Shown: positions 18,226 to 27,359 of the stretch, in pieces | Layout of the letters: the number at the start of each line of letters is the position of its first letter | Numbering within the stretch: the first letter of the stretch is position 1 | From: Caldimonas tepidiphila | GTDB lineage: Bacteria > Pseudomonadota > Gammaproteobacteria > Burkholderiales > Burkholderiaceae_C | Length of the DNA stretch: 64,000 nt | Direction of reading: 5' to 3' | Assembly (NCBI RefSeq): GCF_003569765.1 | Contig: NZ_QXMG01000016.1 | Coordinates: 1 to 64,000 of the forward strand | Made by a program: the position numbers and the translations under genes | Notes under the pieces: generated by a model | What the model saw: the letters and a program-made list of their open reading frames with translations, nothing else | Databases searched by the model: none | Told to the model about the DNA's origin: nothing

Positions 18226-18645
18226 TCAGCGGCCGCTCGGCTCGTTCGGGTGTCCGCCGGTGGTGCGGGGGCCGCCGCCGGCGTTGCCGTTGCCGCGTCC
18301 GAAGGCACCCGCGCCGCGGGCGCTGCCGCCGCTCGCGTCACGGCCGCCCGCGGCGCCCGCGCCGGACTCGCGGTCGAGGTCGCCGCGCAGCGGGCCGTCG
18401 CGGTCGGAGCGCTCGACCGGGGACACCAGGCCCTGGGGCGGCTCGAGGTCGTTGGTGCGCGTGTCGCCGCCGTGCAGATCGGAGGCCTTCGGGCGGTCCT
18501 TCGGGTCCTCGATGGGGGTCGGGCCGGACCCGGTCGCGCCCTGCGAGTGGGTCTTCAGCCCGGCGTCGGTGTATTCGCGGGTCTGGCCGGCGTGCTCGCG
18601 CTGGCCGTCTTCTGCGCCGTTGCGCTTCGGGTCGGGATGTGCCAT
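18226..18645 (-). CDS. Disordered Gly-rich hydrophilic protein
   Basis: A 139-residue protein with almost no hydrophobic clusters, rich in Gly, Asp, Arg, Pro and Ser. The first part (to about residue 90) is charged and Pro-rich; the last 45 residues are dominated by Gly, Ala and Arg. It should be intrinsically disordered. Expression looks real: AGAGGAG precedes the ATG by 8 bases and a strong terminator follows the stop. Such proteins are often stress-related in bacteria, but nothing here proves it. Confidence 0.7.
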   Translation of the reverse strand: MAHPDPKRNGAEDGQREHAGQTREYTDAGLKTHSQGATGSGPTPIEDPKDRPKASDLHGGDTRTNDLEPPQGLVSPVERSDRDGPLRGDLDRESGAGAAGGRDASGGSARGAGAFGRGNGNAGGGPRTTGGHPNEPSGR

Positions 18646-18844
18646 GTCGATCTCCTCTGTTGGACTGCGGGATGCACGGAAGAAAGTGCACCCGGGTGAC
18701 CCGGCAACCCGGGTGCCTGCGCCGCAAGAGGGTGGGCCGCTCGGCCGGGGACGGCGCTTGCAAGCGTTGGTGACCGCGTCGCGGCGCACAGGGCACAGGG
18801 TTTGCCCCAGGTCGGCATCCTTTTTCCTGAAGATTGCCCACTCG

Positions 18845-20347
18845 ATGCTGCGATTACGACCCGATCCCGTTGTCACCGACTCCGATCTCGCTGCCGGCAA
18901 GCGCGCCCTCGTGCTCGACGCCGCCTGGGGCAGCGCCTCGGGGGCGCTCTCGGGAGGCGTGGTGCTGGCTGCCTTCGCGCTCGCGCTCGGCGCCGACCCG
19001 CAGCTGATCGGCCTGCTCGCGGCCTTGCCCTTCATCGCGCAGGCCGCGCAGCTCCCCGCCATCGTGCTGATCGAGCGGCTGCGGCAGCGGCGCAAGATCG
19101 GGGTGCTGGCGCTCACCGCGGCGCGGGTGCTGCTGTTCGCGATCGTGCTGATTCCCTTCCTGCCGGAGATGCGCGGCGCGCTGCCGATGCTGGTGCTGCT
19201 GCAGTTCCTGATCTCGGCGCTCGGCGCGGTCGGGGGCTGCGCGATCAACTCCTGGCTGCACCAGCTGATCCCGCAGGAGGGGCTGGGCGACTTCTTCTCG
19301 AAGCGGCTGCTGTGGGGCACCGTGCTCGCCTGCGCCGGAACGCTCGTGGCCGGCCAGCTTGTCGACAACCTGCCCTTCGAAAACCCGCTCCACGCCTACG
19401 CGATCGTGTTCGCCGGGGCGGCGATCATGGGCCTGGTCAGTTGCGGCTACATCGTGCGCGCGCCCGAGCCGCAGATGAAGAACGCCGGGCCGCCGGGCAC
19501 ACTGGTGTCGAAGCTGCGCGTGCCCTTCGGCGACACGAACTTCCGCCAGCTGCTGGTCTTCCTGGGGGCCTGGAACATCGCCTCCAACATCGCCGCGCCC
19601 TTCCTGACCGTCTACCTGATGCGCCAGCTCGGCTACGGGCTGGGCACCGTCACGACGCTGTGGGTGACGAGCCAGCTGACCAACGCGCTGACGCTGTACC
19701 TGTGGGGGCGGCTGTCCGACCGGCTGTCGAACAAGGCCATCCTCGCGGTGGCGCTGCCGGTGTACTTCTTCTCGACGCTGGCGCTGGTGTTCACCCGCAG
19801 CGCCGACGATCCGGGCCTGCGCCTCGCGCTGCTGTACGGTCTGCACGTGGTGATGGGCGCGGCCACCGGGGGCATCGCGCTGGCCACCGGCAACATCGGG
19901 CTGAAGCTCGCGCCGCAGGGGCACGGCACGTCCTACCTCGCGGCGATCGGCTTCGTGTCGGCGGTGGCGGGCGGCATCGCGCCGATCGCGGCCGGCTTCA
20001 TTGCGCAGGGCTTCCAGGCGAGCGAGCTGTCGGCGGTGGTGCGCTGGGCCTCGCCCGGGCAGAGCGAGGAGGTCCGCGTGTTCGCCTTCGCGCACTGGGA
20101 GTTCCTGTTCCTGCTCTCGACGCTGCTCGGCCTGTACGTGATGCACGCGCTGTCGCGCGTGCGCGAGGGGCACGAGATCAGCGAGCGGGTGGTGATGCAG
20201 GAGTTCGCCTTCGAGGCGATGCGCTCGCTCAGCAACCAGATCTCGTCGATCGGCGGCGCGCTCGGCAGCCTGTTCCCGTTCGAGCGCCTGGCGGAACGCC
20301 GGGGGCTGTTCGGCCGCGTGGGCAACGGCCGCGCCTCGCGCCCCTGA
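18845..20347 (+). CDS. MFS transporter
   Basis: A 500-residue major facilitator permease with about 12 hydrophobic helices. The cytoplasmic loops contain IERLRQRRK after helix 2 and LWGRLSDRLSNK after helix 8. It has a C-terminal cytoplasmic extension of about 60 residues. The substrate is unknown. The start at 18845 places the first helix near residue 25; no good ribosome site is visible. The gene is divergent from the Gly-rich protein. Confidence 0.85.
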   Translation: MLRLRPDPVVTDSDLAAGKRALVLDAAWGSASGALSGGVVLAAFALALGADPQLIGLLAALPFIAQAAQLPAIVLIERLRQRRKIGVLALTAARVLLFAIVLIPFLPEMRGALPMLVLLQFLISALGAVGGCAINSWLHQLIPQEGLGDFFSKRLLWGTVLACAGTLVAGQLVDNLPFENPLHAYAIVFAGAAIMGLVSCGYIVRAPEPQMKNAGPPGTLVSKLRVPFGDTNFRQLLVFLGAWNIASNIAAPFLTVYLMRQLGYGLGTVTTLWVTSQLTNALTLYLWGRLSDRLSNKAILAVALPVYFFSTLALVFTRSADDPGLRLALLYGLHVVMGAATGGIALATGNIGLKLAPQGHGTSYLAAIGFVSAVAGGIAPIAAGFIAQGFQASELSAVVRWASPGQSEEVRVFAFAHWEFLFLLSTLLGLYVMHALSRVREGHEISERVVMQEFAFEAMRSLSNQISSIGGALGSLFPFERLAERRGLFGRVGNGRASRP

Positions 20348-20407
20348 CGGCGGCGTGAGGGCCGCCGCCGCGCCGCCTTCGCGACGATGCGGCGGCGGGG
20401 GCCGGGC

Positions 20408-21604
20408 TCAGGCGATGAAGTTGCCGTCGCCGGTGATCATCGTCAGCTCGACGAAGCGGCTGGCGCTGCTGCCGGGGTCGGAGAAGCCGACGTCGAAGCC
20501 GCCGAGGTCGGTCCTCAGGTTCCAGGCCGCGTTCAGGAAGGCGGTGCGCGTGGGCTTGGGGCCGGCGCGGCGCAGGATCTCGACGAAGGCGCGCGCGTTG
20601 ACGTAGCCCTCCAGCCCGCTGTGCGACAGCGGCAGCGCGACCTTCGCGGCACGCCAGGCCTGCGCGTACTCGCGCACGATCGGCATCGTCGCCTTGGTCG
20701 GCAGCGGCATCACCTGCGCGACGGTCACGCCCACCCCTTCGTTGCCGAGCTCCTTGAGCGTCGCGCTCGAGCCCATCACCGACAGCGCGTAGAGCGGGAT
20801 GCCGCGGCGCAGCTGGCGCATGTTGCGGATGAAGGCGGCGGTGGGCTTGCCGGCCAGCCCCAGCATCACGACGTCCGGGTTGGCGCCCGAGATCTTCTGC
20901 GCCGCCATGCCGGCATCCTCGCCGGAACTCTCCACCGGCGCCGCCACCGCGAGGTCGAGGCCGCGCTTCTTCAGCGCCAGGCGCGTGGACTCGAGCACCT
21001 CCTTGCCGAAGGAATTGTTCTGGTAGGCGACCGCGACCCGCTTGTAGCCGATCGGGGTCAGGTGATTCACCAGTTTCTCGGTCTCGTCGGCATAGCTCGC
21101 GCGCACGTTCAGGACGTTGCGCATGTCGCGCGGGCGGGCGAGCAGCGCGCCCGACAGCGGGGCGAAATAGGGCACGTCGGTGCCGCGGATCATCGGCAGC
21201 GTCGCCTCCACCATCGGCGTTCCGAAGCAATTGAAGAGGCCGAAGATATCGGGGTCCGCCAGCAGGCGGCGCGCGTTCTCGATGCCGCGCTTGACGTCGT
21301 AGGCGTCGTCGAGCGTCTCCAGCACGATCTGCTGGCCGTGGACGCCGCCGCGGGCGTTGACCTCGGCGAAGCAGGCGCGTGCGCCGTGGTGCAGCGCCTG
21401 CCCGAGCTCGCTCAGCGGTCCTGTCAGGTCGGTCGACTGCCCGAGGCGCAGCGTCGCTCCGGCGGCACGCACGAGGGCCGGCGCGCCGAGTCCCGCGGCG
21501 AGCGCGGTGGCGCCGAGCAGGAAGCGCCGGCGGCCCGTCTCCGCCGATCCCGGAGATTGAACGGCGTCGCGGGGGAATGCTTCGGAAGCAGGAGAGATAT
21601 TCAT
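20408..21604 (-). CDS. Tat-exported ABC substrate-binding protein (LivK-type)
   Basis: A 398-residue periplasmic binding protein of the branched-chain amino acid/amide (type 1) family. RRRFLLG at about residues 25-31 followed by a hydrophobic stretch and ALVRA is a twin-arginine signal. The mature part begins TLRLGQSTDLTGPLSELG, typical of LivJ/LivK, and contains PMIRGTDVPYFAPLSGA. Ligand is unknown. No livHMGF-type permease or ATPase lies next to it, so it is an orphan that must use a distant transporter or act as a sensor subunit for the divergent chemoreceptor. Confidence 0.88.
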   Translation of the reverse strand: MNISPASEAFPRDAVQSPGSAETGRRRFLLGATALAAGLGAPALVRAAGATLRLGQSTDLTGPLSELGQALHHGARACFAEVNARGGVHGQQIVLETLDDAYDVKRGIENARRLLADPDIFGLFNCFGTPMVEATLPMIRGTDVPYFAPLSGALLARPRDMRNVLNVRASYADETEKLVNHLTPIGYKRVAVAYQNNSFGKEVLESTRLALKKRGLDLAVAAPVESSGEDAGMAAQKISGANPDVVMLGLAGKPTAAFIRNMRQLRRGIPLYALSVMGSSATLKELGNEGVGVTVAQVMPLPTKATMPIVREYAQAWRAAKVALPLSHSGLEGYVNARAFVEILRRAGPKPTRTAFLNAAWNLRTDLGGFDVGFSDPGSSASRFVELTMITGDGNFIA

Positions 21605-22120
21605 GGTTCGGGGGGTGGTGGGGTGGCACGGCCCGGCACAGGGGAATGCAGGTCCTCGGTCCGGTAAATGCCCGCGGGTTCTTTTGATATGGGGGCGAAA
21701 CGGATGCTAGGAGTACTCGCTTTTTGTTGGCTTACATCAAAGCGGATGCCCGGGAATACCCTCAGGAAATGATTGGAGGGTTTGATTTGATGCCGATCAA
21801 GCAGTTTGAAGGCGATGCGGGGGATTGAATGAATTGGCCTTCGGGAAAACCCGCGGGAGGTGAATGAGGCGGAGGCTCGCGGACCGGGGCAGCGGCGTGC
21901 CCCGGTCGCAGTCCCGGCTCGTCGGGGTGGCGCGCCCCGGCGAGGGCAGGCGCGCGCTCAAGAACTCAGGGATCCGGCCGATAACCCGCATATGGCAGGG
22001 CCCCGGGGACGAACGCTTCCGCCTGCCCCGGAACGGATGCCGCAGTCGATGCGGGCGGTGCTCCCCGGGACTCCTTTTCCCGCGACGCGTGCTTGCGCGT
22101 CGCCTGCAGTCCGCTTATCT
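21605..22120. other. Divergent regulatory region, lower GC
   Basis: These 516 bases separate the binding-protein gene from the chemoreceptor gene. The stretch around 21690-21850 is clearly less GC-rich than its surroundings, as expected for promoters. It holds a FNR/Anr-like site (see that entry). The right half is GC-rich and has open frames with no recognisable product. Confidence 0.5.
21727..21740. promoter_or_regulatory. Candidate FNR/Anr box
   Basis: TTGGC-TTAC-ATCAA matches the palindromic consensus TTGAT-N4-ATCAA in 8 of 10 positions, with the right half perfect. It lies 123 bp upstream of the binding-protein start (21604) and 381 bp upstream of the chemoreceptor start. Oxygen-responsive control of either gene is possible. 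One imperfect match is weak evidence. Confidence 0.35.
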
Positions 22121-24067
22121 ATGACCGATACCACCGCAGTTTTCCGATTCCGATCCCTGGCATGGACGCTGGGCTGGGCGTGCGCCGGCGCCATCGCCCT
22201 GACGACGGTGCTGATCCTGGCCTTGTTCTACGCCTCGGCGAAGTCCGGGCACCAGGAGAGCGCGGCGCGCTACGCGGCGAGCAAGGCCGAGGCGATCGCC
22301 CGCACCGCCGACGTGTTCGACGACACGATGCGCATGACGGCCGAGCAGGCCTACGGCCTGTTCCGCCGCCAGTTCGCGGCAACGCTCGAGCTCGCCGACG
22401 AGGCCGGCGGCCGGCTGGGCAGCGACGGCACGGTCCTCAACGACAGCACCACCGAGGTGGACCGCTTCGCGCGGGACTTCCCCGGCGGCAACGCGACGGT
22501 GTTCATGGTGCAGGGCGAGGACTTCCGCCGCATCGCGACCTCGGTGAAGAAGGAGAACGGCGAGCGCGCGGTCGGCACCACGCTCGACCGTCGCCACCCG
22601 GCCTACGCGGAGCTGCGCGCGGGCCGCAAGTTCGTCGGCCGCGCGGTGCTCTTCGGCCGCCCCTTCATGACCGTCTACGAGCCGGTGCGCGACGCGGCCG
22701 GCCGCGTGGTGGGCGTGTTCTACATCGGGCTGGACATCTCCCGGCAGCAGGCCGAGCTGGCCGAGGTGGTCGCCACGACCCGCGTGTTCGACACCGGCGG
22801 GCTCTACGTGGTCGATGCGCGCGCGCAGCCGGCCGACGCGATGCTGGTCTTCCATCCGAGCGCGAGCGGCAGGAAGCTGGCCGAGCTGCTGCCCTCGGGG
22901 GCCGAGGCGTGGGTGCAGCGGCTCGCCGCGGGCGAGGGCCGGCACCTCGAGGCGGCGCCGGCCGTGCTGCAGCCCGGTGCCGAGGGAGCGCGCTCGGCGC
23001 ACGTGGTGCGCAGCGGCAGTGCCGGCTGGCTGGTGGTCGCCGAGGTGCCCGAGTCCGAGGCGATGGGCAGCCTGCGCCGGCAGGTGGCCTGGCTGGCGGC
23101 GTTCATCGTGGCCGGCGCGTCCGCGCTGACCCTCGGGCTGGTGCTGTTCCTGCGCCGGATGCTGCAGCCGCTGGGCGAGCTCGGCGAGCAGGTGGCGCGC
23201 ATCGGCCGGGGCGACCTGACGCAGGCGCTGGACACCGGGCGCCGGGACGAGATCGGCGCGATCACGCGCACGATCGAGCGCATGCGGCAGGACCTGCTGG
23301 CGAAGCTGGGCACCGTGCAGTCCGCGAGCGACAGCATCCGCACCGCCTCGGGCGAGATCGCCTCGGGCAACCAGGACCTGTCCGCGCGCACCGAGCAGGC
23401 GGCATCCAGCCTGCAGCAGACGGCCGCCTCGATGGAGCAGCTGAGCGGCGCGATGCGCCAGTCGGCCGACGCGGCCCGCCAGGCGCGCGAGCTGGCAGCG
23501 TCGGCGTCCGGCGTTGCGGTGCGCGGCGGCGACGCGGTCGGCCAGGTGGTGGCGACGATGGACGAGATCAACGTCGCGTCGCGCAAGATCGCCGAGATCA
23601 TCGGCGTGATCGACGGCATCGCCTTCCAGACCAACATCCTCGCGCTCAATGCGGCGGTGGAGGCCGCGCGCGCCGGCGAGCAGGGCCGCGGCTTCGCGGT
23701 GGTGGCCGGCGAGGTGCGCACGCTCGCGCAGCGCAGCGCGCAGGCCGCGCGCGAGATCAAGACGCTGATCGGCGCCTCGGTCGAGCGGGTCGAGTCGGGC
23801 ACGCGGCAGGTGCAGGAGGCCGGTGCGACGATGGGCGAGATCGTCGCGAGCGTGCGGCGCGTCTCGGACATGATCGGCGAGATCAGCGCCGCGGCCACCG
23901 AGCAGAGCGACGGCGTGCTGCAGGTCAACCAGGCGGTCGGCCAGCTCGACCGGGTGACGCAGCAGAACGCCGCGCTGGTGGAGGAGGCGGCGGCAGCGGC
24001 CGGCAGCCTCGGCGAGCAGGCCCGCCGGCTCGTGGACGTGGTGACCACCTTCCGGCTGGCGCGGTAG
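22121..24067 (+). CDS. Methyl-accepting chemotaxis protein
   Basis: A 648-residue chemoreceptor. A first membrane helix (about 17-39) leads into a large periplasmic sensor of about 300 residues with the look of a Cache_3-Cache_2 domain ([18 protein letters not shown]...GVFYIGLDI). A second helix (about 327-350) precedes HAMP and the signalling domain. The conserved hairpin tip [20 protein letters not shown] is complete, so it should couple to CheA/CheW. There is no C-terminal CheR/CheB-binding pentapeptide. The ATG at 22121 follows the promoter region; the open frame upstream is not needed for the first helix. Confidence 0.92.
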   Translation: MTDTTAVFRFRSLAWTLGWACAGAIALTTVLILALFYASAKSGHQESAARYAASKAEAIARTADVFDDTMRMTAEQAYGLFRRQFAATLELADEAGGRLGSDGTVLNDSTTEVDRFARDFPGGNATVFMVQGEDFRRIATSVKKENGERAVGTTLDRRHPAYAELRAGRKFVGRAVLFGRPFMTVYEPVRDAAGRVVGVFYIGLDISRQQAELAEVVATTRVFDTGGLYVVDARAQPADAMLVFHPSASGRKLAELLPSGAEAWVQRLAAGEGRHLEAAPAVLQPGAEGARSAHVVRSGSAGWLVVAEVPESEAMGSLRRQVAWLAAFIVAGASALTLGLVLFLRRMLQPLGELGEQVARIGRGDLTQALDTGRRDEIGAITRTIERMRQDLLAKLGTVQSASDSIRTASGEIASGNQDLSARTEQAASSLQQTAASMEQLSGAMRQSADAARQARELAASASGVAVRGGDAVGQVVATMDEINVASRKIAEIIGVIDGIAFQTNILALNAAVEAARAGEQGRGFAVVAGEVRTLAQRSAQAAREIKTLIGASVERVESGTRQVQEAGATMGEIVASVRRVSDMIGEISAAATEQSDGVLQVNQAVGQLDRVTQQNAALVEEAAAAAGSLGEQARRLVDVVTTFRLAR

Positions 24068-24222
24068 GCGCGGCAGGCTGCCGGGGATCTCGCTGCGCCG
24101 GTGAATGCGCAGCAGGCGCTCGTGCCGGTGGCACGGGATGGCCGCGAACCGCTTCCCCGGGGCTTGCCGATCCACGCGCCGATGCCGCGCAGGCCCTCGG
24201 CAGAGGGCTTCGCACCGACGCT

Positions 24223-24798
24223 TCAGTCGTTGGTCTGCATGCGCCGGCCGCTGCGCATCGCGGCGTCCGCCGTCTGCGCGGTGGCCTGCGCCGCGGCCTG
24301 GGTGGTCGTGTCGGCCGCCTGGGCGACCGAGTTGCCGGCGCGGGTCGCGGCGCCGTTGGCCTGCTCGAAGCCGCGCTGCATCGCACCGAAGGGGGCGCGC
24401 ATCATCGACTGCAGCGCGTCGTTCGTGCCGGGCGCGGCGTTCATCGTCGCGTTCATCATCTCGCTGGCGAGCGACTGCAGGCTCGCCGCCTGTTGCTGAA
24501 TCAGGCGGGCGATCTCGCCGTTCGTGCTGGACACGATCTCCATCACCTGCCGGGTGTAGGAGGCGAGGGCCTTGCCGTCGGCCTGCATCAGGCTGGTGCC
24601 GGCCTGCATGGCGCTGGCGCCGTCGCCGCCGGCCATGCCCGCCATCCGGTCGCCGCCGCTGCCGAGCATGCTGCTCATGGTCTGGACGTTCAGCTCGAAC
24701 AGTCGGGCGGCGCCCTCGATGCTCTTGAGTCCCAGGTTCTGCGAGGTCTCGAACAGTGCGCGCTGGGCGTTCACGAGGCGTTCGGGTGCGTAAGCCAT
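24223..24798 (-). CDS. phaP: Phasin family protein
   Basis: A 191-residue phasin, an amphipathic protein that coats polyhydroxyalkanoate granules. The N-terminal MAYAPERLVNAQRALFETSQN is typical of Burkholderiales phasins; the body is rich in Ala, Met, Gln and Thr without charge clusters, and the C-terminal part has an Ala/Thr coiled stretch. AGGAAG lies about 9 bases before the ATG at 24798. Several phasin paralogs usually occur per genome; no phaC or phaR is nearby. Confidence 0.88.
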   Translation of the reverse strand: MAYAPERLVNAQRALFETSQNLGLKSIEGAARLFELNVQTMSSMLGSGGDRMAGMAGGDGASAMQAGTSLMQADGKALASYTRQVMEIVSSTNGEIARLIQQQAASLQSLASEMMNATMNAAPGTNDALQSMMRAPFGAMQRGFEQANGAATRAGNSVAQAADTTTQAAAQATAQTADAAMRSGRRMQTND

Positions 24799-25137
24799 GT
24801 CGATCTTCCTTTCGGGGTCGCGATGGTGGCCTTTCGGCCACGGAGGAGGGGTAGAACCTTCCGGACGACGCGCCTTGCAGGAAATGCACTGCCATGCGGA
24901 GGAGGAGCGAAAACTACAGCCTTCCGCGGCGGGGCTTCCAGAGCAGGGAGAGACGGGCTGTCCGGCAATGCCGCTCGGGATGCGGCGGCACATGCTGCAT
25001 TGCAGCAAGCGGCGTGCCGATGGTTTTCCCGGCTCCAGGGCGGGGCAGGCATATCCTTGACATCGCGCAAGAAGCCCGCGATCTTGATGCGGCTTCCAAG
25101 GGAAGCCGAAGACAAGAACGAGGACCGGAGACAAGCG
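24799..25137. other. Divergent promoter region phasin / sigma54 activator
   Basis: This 339-bp gap carries the phasin ribosome site on the minus strand and a perfect TTGACA at 25057-25062 on the plus strand, 76 bp before the activator start, although the -10 region behind it is poor. No gene is seen. Confidence 0.45.
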
Positions 25138-27105
25138 ATGCAGACACGCCAGCGCGAGCACATTGCCGCGGTGATGGAGGTGGCGGCCGCCGGGCCGCGG
25201 GCCCAGGCGGACCGGCGCCGCGACGCCGTGATCCGCGACTCGTGGCGGCGCTGCGTGCACGAGCACCGGCTCGACCCGACGCGCATGCAGGAGGCGGTGA
25301 TCCTGCCCTCCGGGCGGCTGCGCGAGCACCAGGACCAGATGGAGGCCTTCCTGCACATCGCGCGCCACGGGCTCGAGGCGCTCTACCAGCAGGTGGCCGG
25401 CATGGGCTACGTGGTGCTGCTGACCGATGCGCGCGGCGTCACGGTCGACTTCCTCGGCGACCTGCAGCTCGACCGCACGCTTCGCCGCGCCGGGCTCTAT
25501 CTCGGCGCCGACTGGAGCGAGGAGCACGCGGGCACCTGCGGCGTCGGCACCTGCATCACGACCGGCGAGGCGCTGACGGTGCACCTCGACGACCATTTCG
25601 ACGCGACGCACATCCCGCTCACCTGCACCACCGCGCCGGTGTTCGACCCGCTCGGGCGGCTCACCGCGGTGCTCGACATCTCGGCGCTGAGCGCGCCGGA
25701 GCCGAAGGCGAGCCAGCACCTCGCGCTGCAGCTGGTGAAGATCTATGCCGGGCACATCGAGAACGCGGGCTTCCTGCACCGCTTCCGCGAGGACTGGGTG
25801 CTGCGGCTGTCGGGCGCGCCGCAGTTCCTCGACGTCGATCCGGAATACCTGATCGCGCTCGATGCGTCGGGGCGCGTGATCGGGCACAACCGCCGGGCGC
25901 AGCGCCTGCTGCAGGACGCGAGCGGCCTCGCGCCGCTCGGGCGGCCGCTCGAGGCGCTGTTCGACCTCCCCGTCGGCGAGCTCGGGCGCTTCGTGCAGGC
26001 CCGGCCGAGCGAGCAGCGTGCGGTGACGCTCGCCGGCAGCGGCCGGCTGCTGTTCCTGTCGGCCACGCCGCCGCCGCTGCGGGCGACGAGCCCGGCGCGC
26101 GCGGTGCGCGAGCGGCCGCCGCTGCCCGCGCCGCTCGCGGCGCTGTCCGGCGGCGATCCGGTGCTCGACCGCCAGATCGAGCGCGCGGCGCGGCTCGTCG
26201 ATTCGCCGATCAGCCTGCTCGTCACCGGCGAGACCGGGTCCGGCAAGGAGTTCTTCGCGAAGGCGGTGCACGCGAGCAGCGGCCGGCGCCAGCGGCCCTT
26301 CGTCGCGGTCAACTGCGCCGCGATCCCCGAGACGCTGATCGAGAGCGAGCTGTTCGGCCACCTGCCCGGCAGCTTCACCGGTGCCGGCTCGCGCGGCAAG
26401 CGGGGGCTGATCCAGGAGGCCGACGGCGGCACGCTCTTCCTCGACGAGATCGGCGACATGCCGCGGCCGCTGCAGGCGCGGCTGCTGCGCGTGCTGGCCG
26501 AGCGCGAGGTGCTGCCGGTCGGCGGCAGCCGCCCGGTGCCGGTGGACATCCGCGTCATCGCGGCCACGCACTGCGACCTCGTCGCGCTGGTGCGCGAGGG
26601 CCGCTTCCGCGACGACCTCTACTACCGGCTCTGCGGCGCGCACTTCACGCTGCCGCCGCTGCGCGAGCGGCGCGACCTCGGCGACACGATCGAGCGGCTG
26701 CTCGCGCTCGGCGCGCGCGAGGCCGGCCAGCCGGTGCCGCAGCTGGGCGCACAGGCGCGCGAGCGGCTGCTCGCGCACCGCTGGCCCGGCAACCTGCGCG
26801 AGCTGCGCAACGTGCTCGACTACGCGCGCAGCGTCTGCAACGACGGCCGCATCGAAGCCGAGGACCTGCCCGACGCGCTCGGCGCGCTGCCGCTGCCGGG
26901 CGGCACGCGGCCGGCCGCCTCGCCGCTGCCCGCCGGGGACGCGAACGAGGAGGCCGCCGGCCTGCTGCGCGAGCTGCGCGCCGCGGGCTGGAACGTCACC
27001 GAGGCGGCGCGGCGGCTGGGCCTGTCGCGCATGACGCTGTACCGGCGCATGAAGCGCTGGGGCATCGAATCGCCGAACCGGCAGGACGACCCGCGCCTCG
27101 GCTGA
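25138..27105 (+). CDS. Sigma54-dependent activator, AcoR type
   Basis: A 655-residue enhancer-binding protein. The N-terminal 320 residues contain a GAF-like sensor segment with EEHAGTCGVGTCI, characteristic of AcoR/MimR relatives that sense small ketones, alcohols or related inducers. The AAA+ domain has Walker A GETGSGKE near residue 364, Walker B GGTLFLDEIGD near 435, and the sigma54-contact loop as GSFTGA rather than GAFTGA. A Fis-type helix-turn-helix ends the protein (VTEAARRLGLSRMTLYRRMKR). It lies directly upstream of, and is likely to control, the flavin monooxygenase gene. Confidence 0.93.
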   Translation: MQTRQREHIAAVMEVAAAGPRAQADRRRDAVIRDSWRRCVHEHRLDPTRMQEAVILPSGRLREHQDQMEAFLHIARHGLEALYQQVAGMGYVVLLTDARGVTVDFLGDLQLDRTLRRAGLYLGADWSEEHAGTCGVGTCITTGEALTVHLDDHFDATHIPLTCTTAPVFDPLGRLTAVLDISALSAPEPKASQHLALQLVKIYAGHIENAGFLHRFREDWVLRLSGAPQFLDVDPEYLIALDASGRVIGHNRRAQRLLQDASGLAPLGRPLEALFDLPVGELGRFVQARPSEQRAVTLAGSGRLLFLSATPPPLRATSPARAVRERPPLPAPLAALSGGDPVLDRQIERAARLVDSPISLLVTGETGSGKEFFAKAVHASSGRRQRPFVAVNCAAIPETLIESELFGHLPGSFTGAGSRGKRGLIQEADGGTLFLDEIGDMPRPLQARLLRVLAEREVLPVGGSRPVPVDIRVIAATHCDLVALVREGRFRDDLYYRLCGAHFTLPPLRERRDLGDTIERLLALGAREAGQPVPQLGAQARERLLAHRWPGNLRELRNVLDYARSVCNDGRIEAEDLPDALGALPLPGGTRPAASPLPAGDANEEAAGLLRELRAAGWNVTEAARRLGLSRMTLYRRMKRWGIESPNRQDDPRLG

Positions 27106-27124
27106 GACGGGGGCCGCTGCGGCT

Positions 27125-27163
27125 GTGACGGGTGTCACAGCCGCACGGCGTGACAGCTGTCGC
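27125..27163. promoter_or_regulatory. Twin palindromes, candidate enhancer sites for the AcoR-like activator
   Basis: Two copies of GTGAC-N4-GTCAC occur here: 27125-27138 (perfect, extended to 9-bp arms over 27121-27142) and 27150-27163 (GTGAC-N4-GTCGC). They begin 16-20 bp after the activator stop and lie about 120-160 bp upstream of the -24/-12 promoter, the usual position for sigma54 activator sites. The first palindrome lacks a T run, so it is a poor terminator. Confidence 0.65.
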
Positions 27164-27283
27164 GACGTGACGGCCGGCGAACGCCGGCGGCGCGGCGGCC
27201 GCGGCCCGGCGCCGGCAGGAAAATCCTTTGAAGACAAGAGCTTGCGTGCGCCGGGCGGTGCCGCGGGCAAGGGCATGCGCGTC

Positions 27284-27298
27284 TGGCACGGGCCTTGA
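27284..27298 (+). promoter_or_regulatory. Sigma54 (-24/-12) promoter
   Basis: TGGCACG-GGCC-TTGA matches the consensus TGGCACG-N4-TTGC at all but the last base, with the required spacing between the GG and the TTG core. It stands 62 bp upstream of the monooxygenase start and just downstream of a gene for a sigma54 activator. Confidence 0.8.
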
Positions 27299-27359
27299 TA
27301 AGTCCTGCGCGCCGCGCCCGTCGCAGGGGCGGCATCCCACCGACGAAGGAGACAAGCGC

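Noticed and set aside
22093-27105. A single open frame of about 5 kb crossing the chemoreceptor, the phasin and the sigma54 activator
   Set aside because: Only its last part (from 25138) matches a protein family; the rest is Arg/Gly/Ala-rich read-through in GC-rich DNA across genes in other frames.
27121-27142. The 9-bp-arm palindrome after the sigma54 activator as a transcription terminator
   Set aside because: No T run follows, and a second copy of the half-sites lies just downstream, which fits an activator site better.
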